Part shown: in pieces, positions 34,203 through 42,328 of the stretch | How positions within the stretch are numbered: position 1 is the stretch's first letter | Layout of the letters: each line of letters begins with the position of its first letter | DNA from: Nonomuraea glycinis | GTDB lineage: Bacteria > Actinomycetota > Actinomycetes > Streptosporangiales > Streptosporangiaceae | NCBI RefSeq assembly: GCF_014646515.1 | Contig: NZ_BMNK01000005.1 | Coordinates: forward strand, 245,710 to 309,709 | Length of the DNA: 64,000 nt | Direction of reading: 5' to 3' | Notes under the pieces: generated by a model | What the model saw: only the letters and a program-made list of their open reading frames with translations | What the model was told of the DNA's origin: nothing | The model's database searches: none | Position numbers and translations under genes: made by a program

Positions 34203-34324
34203 GTCGTGGCACCCTTCCGCCTGATTTCGGAGCGAACAGCGATGATCACGCTGTGCAACCACAATCTAGGGACGTGTCAGGTATTTCTTCATGGCTACGG
34301 AGCGCATTGTTTTGCTTCCGTTAC

Positions 34325-34340
34325 GTGACGAGGTCGTCAC
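34325..34340. promoter_or_regulatory. Palindrome shared by the P450 operon and the desaturase gene
   Basis: GTGACGA (34325-34331) and TCGTCAC (34334-34340) are perfect inverted repeats with a 2-bp GG spacer. The site lies about midway in the 213-bp divergent intergenic region, 123 bp from the P450 start and 76 bp from the desaturase start. It is a plausible operator that could coordinate both units. Confidence 0.55.
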
Positions 34341-34415
34341 TGTCAGGCCATAGCCGCATGGCGGGGATCCGGCCTTTGAATAGGTGCCCCATCGTCTGGC
34401 TCAGGAGGAGGCAGT

Positions 34416-35363
34416 GTGACCTCGTCATCCACGCCACGGCCGGGATCGGGCCCGGTGGAGACGGTGGCGGTCACCGCCGGCCGCCGCGCCGTCTACCTGG
34501 TCGTCCTGGTCGTGCTGCCCGTTCTGCTCCTGGCCCTGGCGGTGCCGGCCGCCTGGGGGTGGGGCGTCGGCCCGCGCGACCTGGTCATCGCGCTCGTGAT
34601 GTACCTGGTCAGCATCTTCGGGATCGCCATCGGCTACCACCGGCTCTTCACGCACCGGGCCTTCAGGTGCGGTCGAGGGCTGCGGATCGCGCTCATGCTG
34701 GCCGGCGGCATGGCGGTCGAGGGGCCCGTCATGCTGTGGTCCGCCGAGCACCGCAGGCACCACAAGTACGCCGACCGCGAAGGCGACCCGCACTCTCCCT
34801 GGCGCTACGGCGACAGCGGCCCGGCGTTGCTGCGCGGCATGCTGCACGCCCACATCGGCTGGTTCTACACCGCCCGTCGCCGCTCCAACGCCCAGCACTG
34901 GGTGCCCGACCTGCTGGCCGATCCGGACGTACGCCGTTTCGACGCCGCCTATCCGGCCGTCGTGCTCGCGTCGTTCGCGCTGCCCGCGGCCGCCGGCGGG
35001 CTGTGGTCGATGTCGTGGGCGGGGGCGTGGAGCGCGCTCTTCTGGGCCGGCCTGGTCCGCTATGCCGTGGTCCACCACGTCACCTGGTCGGTCAACTCCG
35101 TCGCGCACACCTTCGGCGACCGGCCGTTCCGCACCCGGGACCGCTCCTCGAACGTGTGGTGGGTGGCGATGCTGACGCTCGGCGAGGGCTGGCACAATTG
35201 GCACCACGTCGAGCCGACCTGTGCCCGCCACGGCGTGCTCAAGGGCCAGTTCGACCCCAGCGCCCGGCTGATCCGCTGGTTCGAGCAGGCGGGCTGGGCC
35301 TACGCGGTGCGCTGGCCGATCCCGTCCCGCCTCGCCGCCCACCGGCACGATCGCCCAGGGTGA
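34416..35363 (+). CDS. Membrane fatty-acid (acyl-CoA delta-9-type) desaturase
   Basis: The product is 315 residues. GTG 34416 has AGGAGGAGG upstream. Three His boxes for the di-iron site are intact: HRLFTH (75-80), HRRHH (112-116) and HNWHH near 260. Four hydrophobic segments occur in pairs (about 25-75 and 170-215). This matches the eukaryote-like acyl-CoA/acyl-lipid delta-9 desaturases found in actinobacteria, which work in the membrane with O2 and an electron donor. It is divergent from the P450-dioxygenase-lipase operon and shares its intergenic palindrome, so it may make the unsaturated fatty acid those enzymes use. It could also serve general membrane fluidity. Confidence 0.92.
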   Translation: MTSSSTPRPGSGPVETVAVTAGRRAVYLVVLVVLPVLLLALAVPAAWGWGVGPRDLVIALVMYLVSIFGIAIGYHRLFTHRAFRCGRGLRIALMLAGGMAVEGPVMLWSAEHRRHHKYADREGDPHSPWRYGDSGPALLRGMLHAHIGWFYTARRRSNAQHWVPDLLADPDVRRFDAAYPAVVLASFALPAAAGGLWSMSWAGAWSALFWAGLVRYAVVHHVTWSVNSVAHTFGDRPFRTRDRSSNVWWVAMLTLGEGWHNWHHVEPTCARHGVLKGQFDPSARLIRWFEQAGWAYAVRWPIPSRLAAHRHDRPG

Positions 35364-36890
<1,527 letters not shown>

Positions 36891-36897
36891 CCGAGCG

Positions 36898-36930
36898 GGC
36901 GGGGGCGGCGTCCTTCAGGCCGCGCCCGCC
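36898..36930 (+). terminator. Terminator hairpin after argG
   Basis: GGCGGGGGCGGC (36898-36909) pairs with GCCGCGCCCGCC (36919-36930) with one mismatch, around a 9-nt loop, 8 bp after the argG stop. Confidence 0.65.
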
Positions 36931-37037
36931 ATGGCGAGGTACGGGGACCGGCAGCGAGTGCGTATTTATCCACAATCGAATAGTTGAACCCCTGGCGGTA
37001 GGGAGCCGTACCACGGCGAGAGAGAACCGAAGGGGTA

Positions 37038-37940
37038 ATGATGAACATGCGCACCCTCACCGTCCCTGGCCTGGCCGCCGCCGCAGCACTGCTCGCCACC
37101 TCGCTCAGCCCGATCTCGGTGCAGGCCAGCACGCCCATCTACCTGGCCGCACAACTCAACGGCGAGAACGAGATATCCCCCCAGGGAGCCAAAGCGGGCG
37201 ATCTGGACGGCAGCGCGCTGGCCGTGTTCCGCATCCATGGCCACCGGGTGGACTACGCCGTCCGGTGGGCCAAGGTCGCGGCGCCCAGCGGGTTCCACAT
37301 CCACCGGGGCCGATCGGACGAGAACGGCGACGTCAAGGTCCCGTTCTTCGGCGAGGAGTTGCCCAACTCGCTGCACGCCGTAAAGGGCACCGTCCTGGTC
37401 AAGGACCTCGGCCTGCTCCGCCGGATCGTCACCAACCCCGGCAACTGGTACGCCAACCTGCACAACGCCGAGCACGTCCCCGGCGCCGTACGTGCCCAGC
37501 TGCACCGGGTCCGTCCGGTGGACCTGAATTCGGTGCTGTCCCACGGCTTCGGCACCACCCTCACCACCCAGGCCGACGGGCGGCAGGAAGTGCCCGCGCC
37601 CGGTATGAAGGTCGGCGACCACAACGGCCGCGCCGCCTGGCTGGTGCAGCCGGAGGGCGGCCGGATGTGGTTCGCCACCGCCTGGAAGGGCGTCAGCCGG
37701 CCGGTCGCCGCGCACATCCACCGGGCCCGCAAGGGCAAGAACGGACCGGTCGTGGTGCCCTTCTTCACCGCGAAGAAGGGCCTGCCGCCCAGCGTCAACG
37801 GCCTGGCCGGCAGCGTGGTCACCCCAGACCCGGTGGCCCGCCGCATCTGGAACAACCCGAAGAACTGGTACGTGAACCTGCACACCGCCCAGTTCCCCGG
37901 CGGCGCGGTCCGCGGCCAGCTCTACAAGGGCGACTGGTAA
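37038..37940 (+). CDS. Secreted protein with two CHRD domains
   Basis: The product is 300 residues. The signal peptide spans about residues 1-30 (RTLTVPGLAAAAALLATSL, cleavage near VQAST). Two CHRD domains (named after chordin) follow in tandem, residues about 35-155 and 175-298. Each has the pattern LNGENEISPQG or QEVPAPGMKVGD, a central AHIHRA/FHIHRG strand with HxH, and the NWYxNLHxxxxPGGAVRGQL end. The HIH motif may bind metal. The role of bacterial CHRD proteins is unknown; they are extracellular. The gene has its own ribosome site (GAAGGGG) and is followed by a strong terminator. Confidence 0.92.
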   Translation: MMNMRTLTVPGLAAAAALLATSLSPISVQASTPIYLAAQLNGENEISPQGAKAGDLDGSALAVFRIHGHRVDYAVRWAKVAAPSGFHIHRGRSDENGDVKVPFFGEELPNSLHAVKGTVLVKDLGLLRRIVTNPGNWYANLHNAEHVPGAVRAQLHRVRPVDLNSVLSHGFGTTLTTQADGRQEVPAPGMKVGDHNGRAAWLVQPEGGRMWFATAWKGVSRPVAAHIHRARKGKNGPVVVPFFTAKKGLPPSVNGLAGSVVTPDPVARRIWNNPKNWYVNLHTAQFPGGAVRGQLYKGDW

Positions 37941-37961
37941 GGCCGCCCGCCGACCCGGGCA

Positions 37962-37995
37962 ACGCGCCGTACGAACCCGTGCTCGTACGGCGCGT
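37962..37995 (+). terminator. Strong hairpin after the CHRD gene
   Basis: ACGCGCCGTACGA (37962-37974) and TCGTACGGCGCGT (37983-37995) are a perfect 13-bp inverted repeat with an 8-nt loop, followed by CTCTT. It is the best terminator in the window. Confidence 0.85.
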
Positions 37996-38042
37996 CTCTT
38001 CACAGGCACGCGACGGCGGCTGCGCCAAGCACCTGGCGCTGG

Positions 38043-38210
38043 TCAGCCGGAGTCGGTCACATCCTCGATGCCGTGCCGCGCGGCCAGGGAGCGTAAGCGG
38101 CGCGGGGCCGCCACGAGCGGCCGGTGCCCGGCGGCGCGCAGTCCGGCTGCCAGCGCGAGGTACGGCTGCACGTCCCCACGGCTGCCCACCGTGATGAGCA
38201 ACGGCCTCAT
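38043..38210 (-). pseudogene. N-terminal fragment of a UGT-like glycosyltransferase
   Basis: The product is 55 residues: RPLLITVGSRGDVQPYLAL and then AAGLRAAGHRPLVAAP. This is the unmistakable N-terminus of a GT1/MGT-type glycosyltransferase (sterol glucosyltransferase or macrolide glycosyltransferase group), which normally runs to about 400 residues. The frame ends in a TGA right after the second helix, and nothing downstream matches the rest of the enzyme. It is a deletion remnant. The ATG is preceded by AAGGACGA. Confidence 0.75.
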
Positions 38211-38691
38211 CGCTCGTCCTTCGGGCGGTCCCAATCGTCCAGGAGGCTGGGGAAGCGCTCCACCATCTCTTATAGGTCGGGCGTGCTGACCACGGCACAG
38301 CTCGGCGGCCTGTCCCGGTTCGCCGTTGCCTACCTTGGCTCCGGAGTCCTCGGGCTGGTCACCGCCGGCCTGTGGGCGACCTTCGGTCCCTACTGCCTGG
38401 TGCTGCTCCTGGCGCCGGCCATGGTGGTCCCTTGCGTGCATCGGTCGGCCCGGCGCGTCGGCTCCGGGGGCTGAGGGGGGCGGCCGCGAAACTGCCCCAA
38501 ACGCGGGTTGCGCTTGAACGGGGCATTACGTCATCCCGGGTAACAAGACAGCAGGTCAGCGCCAGCCGGAAACTGACGGCGGTGACCGGGGCGACCGCTC
38601 GCTTATCGGGGGGTTGGCGAGCGGGCGCCAGATGTTGATGGCGGGCCGGGTGGCATGAGGCCGCCCGGCCCTAGGGGTGTCCGGGCCTGAG
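38211..38691. other. Intergenic stretch, at most a weak small ORF
   Basis: This 481-bp region between the glycosyltransferase fragment and the histidine kinase end has no clear gene. A plus-strand frame from GTG 38283 to 38474 would give a 63-residue protein with two hydrophobic stretches (LSRFAVAYLGSGVLGLVTAGL, split as AVAYLGSGVLGLV and YCLVLLLAPAMVV). It lacks a good ribosome site, so I leave it as possible only. The rest, from 38475 to 38691, shows nothing I can support. Confidence 0.4.
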
Positions 38692-40059
38692 TCAGCGCTC
38701 CGCGGGCGGCATGCGCAGCACGAAACGCGCGCCGCGGTCGGAGGGCTCGATGGTGAGCGTGCCGCCGTGGCTCTCCGCGATCTCGCGGGCGATGGTGAGG
38801 CCGAGCCCGGTGCCCCCGGCGTCGATGTTGCGTGAGGCGTCCAGGCGGGTGAAGCGCTGGAACACCGTTTCCCACTGGTCGGGCGCGATGCCGGCGCCGT
38901 CGTCGAGGACCTCCAGCACCGCCCGGTCATCCTGCTGCCGCACGGTCACCGTGATCTGCGACTCGGCGTGCCGCTCGGCGTTGTCCAACAGGTTCGTCAC
39001 GAGCCTGGCCAGGCGTAGCCGGTCGCCCGTGACGATCACCCCTATCTGCACCCTGGTGACGATGCGCTTCGTGCTGGGCCGGCGGGTCTCGGTGGCGACC
39101 AGCTCGCCCAGGTTCACGGGCTCATGGACGGCCGGGGCCCCCGTGTCCAGTTTGGTCAGCGTGAGCAGGTCGGTGACGATGGCCTGGAGCCGGTCCAGGC
39201 TGGCCATCAGCGCGGCGGCGGTCGCCGGCCAGTCGGCCTGCTCGGGGTGGAGCATGGCCTCCTCGACCTGGGTGCGCATCGCCGTGATGGGGCTGCGCAG
39301 GTCGTGCGAGGCGTCCCCGGCGAACCTGCGCTGCTGCTCCATCGCCGCATCCTGCTTCGCCATCGCGGTTTCCAGCCGCTCCAGCGTCTGGTTGGCGGTC
39401 TCGGCCAGGGTCCTGATCTCGTCGTCCAGGTTCTCCGGCACGGCCATGCGCATCCCGCCGCCGTCCGCGGTGATCTCGGCCAGGTGCCTGGTGATGCTGT
39501 TGACGGGCGCGAGGGTCTGGGCCACCACCCGCGACACCCCGAACCAGGCCAGCATGATCAGAATCGTCGTCACGCCGAGCTGGAACGCCAGTACCTGGAG
39601 GCTGACGTACCAAGGCACGTCCGGGGCGAGGGCGTAGATGAGCCAGGCGCCGTCGGGCTGGTACGCGCTCATGGCGATCACGAGGTGGCACTCGCCGGGA
39701 AGCCCCGGCAGATCGCAGAACTCGGCGACTCCGTTGGCCTGGCCGGGAAGGGGGATCGCCTTGGTCAGACGAGGAAGGCCGGCGAGGTTCGGCGTCGCGG
39801 CGGTCACTCGTCCGGACGGGTCCACCACCTGGACACCGTCGAGGTCTCGGACGTCCAGTACCTCGGTCAGCCGGCCGCGTTTGATCGTGAGGAGCACCGG
39901 CACCGCTTTGCCGAACACTTGGTGGGCCTGGGCTTCAACGGTCTGGTTGTGCACGGAGTACATCACGATGGCGTTGACCACGATGCTCAGCAGAAGCATG
40001 GCGATGCTGGCGAACAGTGCCAGTCGCACCCGCAGCGACCGGCCCACCCGTCTGTTCAT
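38692..40059 (-). CDS. Orphan sensor histidine kinase
   Basis: The product is 455 residues. Two transmembrane helices (about 11-35 and 150-180) flank an extracellular sensor region of about 115 residues with a PAS/Cache-like order, including VQVVDPSGRVTAATPNL and Cys residues (EFCDLPGLPGECHLV). A HAMP linker (ITRHLAEITADGGGMRM, about 195-245), the H box FAGDASHDLRSPITAM, the N box VTNLLDNAERHA, G1 LDDGAGI, F box and G2 DAGGTGLGLTIAREI complete the kinase. ATG 40059 is selected at the base of the first helix. No response regulator is adjacent on either side, so the partner is elsewhere. It is oriented with its 3' end facing the glycosyltransferase fragment. Confidence 0.93.
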   Translation of the reverse strand: MNRRVGRSLRVRLALFASIAMLLLSIVVNAIVMYSVHNQTVEAQAHQVFGKAVPVLLTIKRGRLTEVLDVRDLDGVQVVDPSGRVTAATPNLAGLPRLTKAIPLPGQANGVAEFCDLPGLPGECHLVIAMSAYQPDGAWLIYALAPDVPWYVSLQVLAFQLGVTTILIMLAWFGVSRVVAQTLAPVNSITRHLAEITADGGGMRMAVPENLDDEIRTLAETANQTLERLETAMAKQDAAMEQQRRFAGDASHDLRSPITAMRTQVEEAMLHPEQADWPATAAALMASLDRLQAIVTDLLTLTKLDTGAPAVHEPVNLGELVATETRRPSTKRIVTRVQIGVIVTGDRLRLARLVTNLLDNAERHAESQITVTVRQQDDRAVLEVLDDGAGIAPDQWETVFQRFTRLDASRNIDAGGTGLGLTIAREIAESHGGTLTIEPSDRGARFVLRMPPAER

Positions 40060-40198
40060 GCACACCCCGGAGTCCAGAAGATCACGCCGGGATGCGTTCA
40101 CCATAATCACGGGAGGTTCCCGTACGAATCGTCCTATGGCCGGGTTGCGGCGGTGTGGCGCGCCGGCCGGGGCCGCCGCGCCACAGGGTTCGCGGAGG

Positions 40199-41185
40199 TC
40201 AGCCCGCGCTGCAGGAGACCGTCGGCCAGGTCCAGTTGCCGTTGTGCTCGATCGTCACGCCCCAGTTGTTGCCGCTGCCGTTGGGCCTGGCGGTCAGCAC
40301 CTGGGCGCTGGGGTAACTGGCGCTGATGTTCCACGTGGACAGGATGCGTGCCGGGGACGGCACGTTCATCGTCACGGTCCAGTTGCTCGAACCGCTGACC
40401 GCGACGTTCAGGTTGTACCGGTCGCTCCACTGTGAACCCGCGGACAGCGAGGCGCTGCAGCCGCCACCGGGGTTGCCAGGGTTGCCGGGGTTGCCGCCGG
40501 AGGAGCCGCCCAGCGTGATGGTGGAGTTTCCGCTGCTCTGGTAGCCCTCGGTGGCGAGGATCATGTAGTCATGGTTGCCCAGATTCATGCCGTTTCTGGC
40601 CCAGGCGTCGAAGTGGTTGCCGGAGGTGATCGTTCCGCCCGTCTTCTTTGACTGACGGACGCTCCAGAACTGGGGGAAGGTCCGGGTGCCTTCGATGGAG
40701 GGGGCGTTGTAGCGCATCGTCTGGTAGATGTCGTACGTCCCGCCGTCGCTGGTCACCGTGCCCTTGTACGTCCCGGTCGGTCGAAAGGTGCCCCAGTTGT
40801 CGACGATGTAGTACTCCACCAGCGGGTTTCGCGTCCACCCATAGAGGGTCAGGTACGCGTTGCCGGACGGGTTGAAGCTGCCCGAATAGCTCACCGACCT
40901 GCGCCCGCCGGTGCTCCAGCCTTTACCGGCGACGAAGTTCCCGGTGTTGCTCCATGAGGTGCTGTAGTTGCCGCCGGAGCCCAGCTCCATGGAGACCGTG
41001 CCCTGGCTGTCGGTCCAGAAGGAATAGAAGTAGCCGTTGTTGGTGCCGGTCTGATTGGTGGTGATGGCCGCGTGGGCGATGCCGGGCAGCATCGCGATGG
41101 CCACGGCCAGCACCACGGCGCAGGCACGGGCGATGAACAGCCTCGTGCGGCCGCGTCTGCGGCTTCTCGGGTGGGCGGGGTTCAT
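40199..41185 (-). CDS. Secreted endo-1,4-beta-xylanase GH11 with CBM2
   Basis: The product is 328 residues. A long signal peptide is present ([22 protein letters not shown], cleavage after AHA near 39; the first 20 residues are Arg-rich and could be TAT-like). The GH11 beta-jelly-roll spans about 41-228, with nucleophile Glu124 in PLVEYYIVD and acid/base Glu213 in [24 protein letters not shown] linker leads to a C-terminal CBM2 (about 243-328) with the family's Cys pair and Trp residues ([15 protein letters not shown] and WNISASY). It hydrolyses internal xylan bonds outside the cell. The 340-bp region upstream has GAAACTTTC-type palindromes like those described before actinomycete xylanase genes. 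Confidence 0.95.
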   Translation of the reverse strand: MNPAHPRSRRRGRTRLFIARACAVVLAVAIAMLPGIAHAAITTNQTGTNNGYFYSFWTDSQGTVSMELGSGGNYSTSWSNTGNFVAGKGWSTGGRRSVSYSGSFNPSGNAYLTLYGWTRNPLVEYYIVDNWGTFRPTGTYKGTVTSDGGTYDIYQTMRYNAPSIEGTRTFPQFWSVRQSKKTGGTITSGNHFDAWARNGMNLGNHDYMILATEGYQSSGNSTITLGGSSGGNPGNPGNPGGGCSASLSAGSQWSDRYNLNVAVSGSSNWTVTMNVPSPARILSTWNISASYPSAQVLTARPNGSGNNWGVTIEHNGNWTWPTVSCSAG

Positions 41186-41408
41186 GTGCGTGCTTCCTCC
41201 TTGTTGAAGGCTGGGGGGCCAGGAAGCGTGATACGACCCGGATCGACAGTGGTGGGGGCTGCCGACGGCGTCAGTGTTCGTCCGGCTCTGACAGGCTGTC
41301 AACGACGCCGGCGCGAACGCGAAGATCTTCTGTTCCAGGAACTTTCGGAGACGATGTTCGGCCTGTTCAGTGCTGATATCAGGTCGAAACAGGCCGAGGC
41401 TGGAGAAT

Positions 41409-41417
41409 GAAACTTTC
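41409..41417. promoter_or_regulatory. GAAACTTTC palindrome upstream of the xylanase gene
   Basis: GAAA-C-TTTC is a 9-bp palindrome, with a related GGAACTTTCGG at 41338-41348. Inverted repeats of this type have been described before Streptomyces xylanase genes and mediate glucose repression or xylan induction. Here the site is 224 bp from the start codon, so its role is uncertain. Confidence 0.4.
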
Positions 41418-41481
41418 AGGAGTGATCAGAAACATTCGATGGCCGCCGCACGAGCATGTGGACATGGCGCGTCAGTTGACC

Positions 41482-41508
41482 AGGGGTGGCGCTTTCCGCG
41501 CCACCCCT
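41482..41508 (-). terminator. Terminator hairpin after the Ala-rich secreted protein gene
   Basis: AGGGGTGGCGC (41482-41492) and GCGCCACCCCT (41498-41508) form a perfect 11-bp stem with a 5-nt loop, 17 bp beyond the stop of the minus-strand gene. Confidence 0.75.
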
Positions 41509-41525
41509 TCGGCGGCTCCGGTCGC

Positions 41526-42239
41526 TCAGGCGAAGGAGATCCGGCCGGATCCGGTCAGCTGGGTGAAGCCGGAGGGGGCGGTGCACTGCCGCAGGTCGGA
41601 CGTCATGGTGCCGGTCCCCTCGAAGTGACGGCCGTTGAGCCGGCCGGAGACGACGTCGCCCTGCAGCAGGTTGTCGGCCGGGGTGGCGCTGCCCGGGTGC
41701 TTGGCGGAGAGCTTGGAGGTGCCGGTCACCTTGCCCTGTGCGTCGCGCCAGGTGACGGTGCCGCTGCCGCTCAGGTCGGCGACGCCCCGGCAGCTGGCCA
41801 CGGCCGTGCCGCTGACCTCCATCCGGCCCGAGGCGACGTCCGTGATGGCCCCGCTCGGCGAGGTGCAGTTCTCGAAAAGAATGACTCCCTGTCCCTTGGT
41901 CGGCTGCGGGGCCGCGTCGCGCAGCGGCGGGGTGAGGGTGATGGGGTGGTTGGGCGCGGTGCGCGCGGCGCAGGTCAACCTGGCCGGCGCCAGGGCCGAC
42001 GCCGGCGCGTGAGCCGACTCCGGCGCGTGAGCCGACGCCAGCGCGTGAGCCGGAGCCGGAGCAGAGGCCGGGGGCAGGGCTGAAGCGGAGGTCGGGGCCG
42101 AGGCTGAGGCGGTGAACGCCGTCGTGGCCGGCGTGGCCTGGGCGGAGCCCGTGGTGGCCAGGAACGGCACCGCGAGGGCGGCGGTCGCGGCGGCGAAGGC
42201 GATCCCGCGGGTGCGGCTGAGGCAGGACTGGCGAATCAT
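41526..42239 (-). CDS. Secreted Ala/Pro-rich protein, unknown function
   Basis: The product is 237 residues. ATG 42239 has GGAGGG upstream and starts a clean signal peptide (RTRGIAFAAATAALAVPFLA, cleavage near GSAQA). A low-complexity linker of about 45 residues follows, made of SAHAPxSA-type hexapeptides coded by an 18-bp repeat. A C-terminal domain of about 150 residues has four Cys (LTCAA, FENCTSP, ASCRGVA, RQCTAP) that could form two disulfides, with repeating strands (GRMEVSGTAVASCRG and GTGTMTSDLRQC). The latter looks like a beta-rich extracellular fold. No family is recognised. Confidence 0.75.
   Translation of the reverse strand: MIRQSCLSRTRGIAFAAATAALAVPFLATTGSAQATPATTAFTASASAPTSASALPPASAPAPAHALASAHAPESAHAPASALAPARLTCAARTAPNHPITLTPPLRDAAPQPTKGQGVILFENCTSPSGAITDVASGRMEVSGTAVASCRGVADLSGSGTVTWRDAQGKVTGTSKLSAKHPGSATPADNLLQGDVVSGRLNGRHFEGTGTMTSDLRQCTAPSGFTQLTGSGRISFA
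42011..42046. repeat. 18-bp tandem repeat in the Ala-rich linker
   Basis: GAGCCGACTCCGGCGCGT (42011-42028) is followed by a near copy (42029-42046), with degenerate copies on both sides. In frame it encodes the repeated hexapeptide of the low-complexity linker. Confidence 0.8.
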
Positions 42240-42328
42240 GGAGCCCTCCGAATGACGGTTACGATGGGTCATCGTTTAGCGACTCTTTGTAACATGATTG
42301 CCTGACCTTTGAACAGGAGGCGGCCGCA

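Larger units (their letters stand above)
41186..41525. other. Intergenic region upstream of the xylanase gene
   Basis: This 340-bp stretch separates the xylanase start from the end of the next minus-strand gene. It holds two GAAACTTTC-like sites (41338-41348 and 41409-41417), a GTCGAAACAGG stretch, and the terminator hairpin of the neighbouring gene at 41482-41508. No coding potential is evident. Confidence 0.6.
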
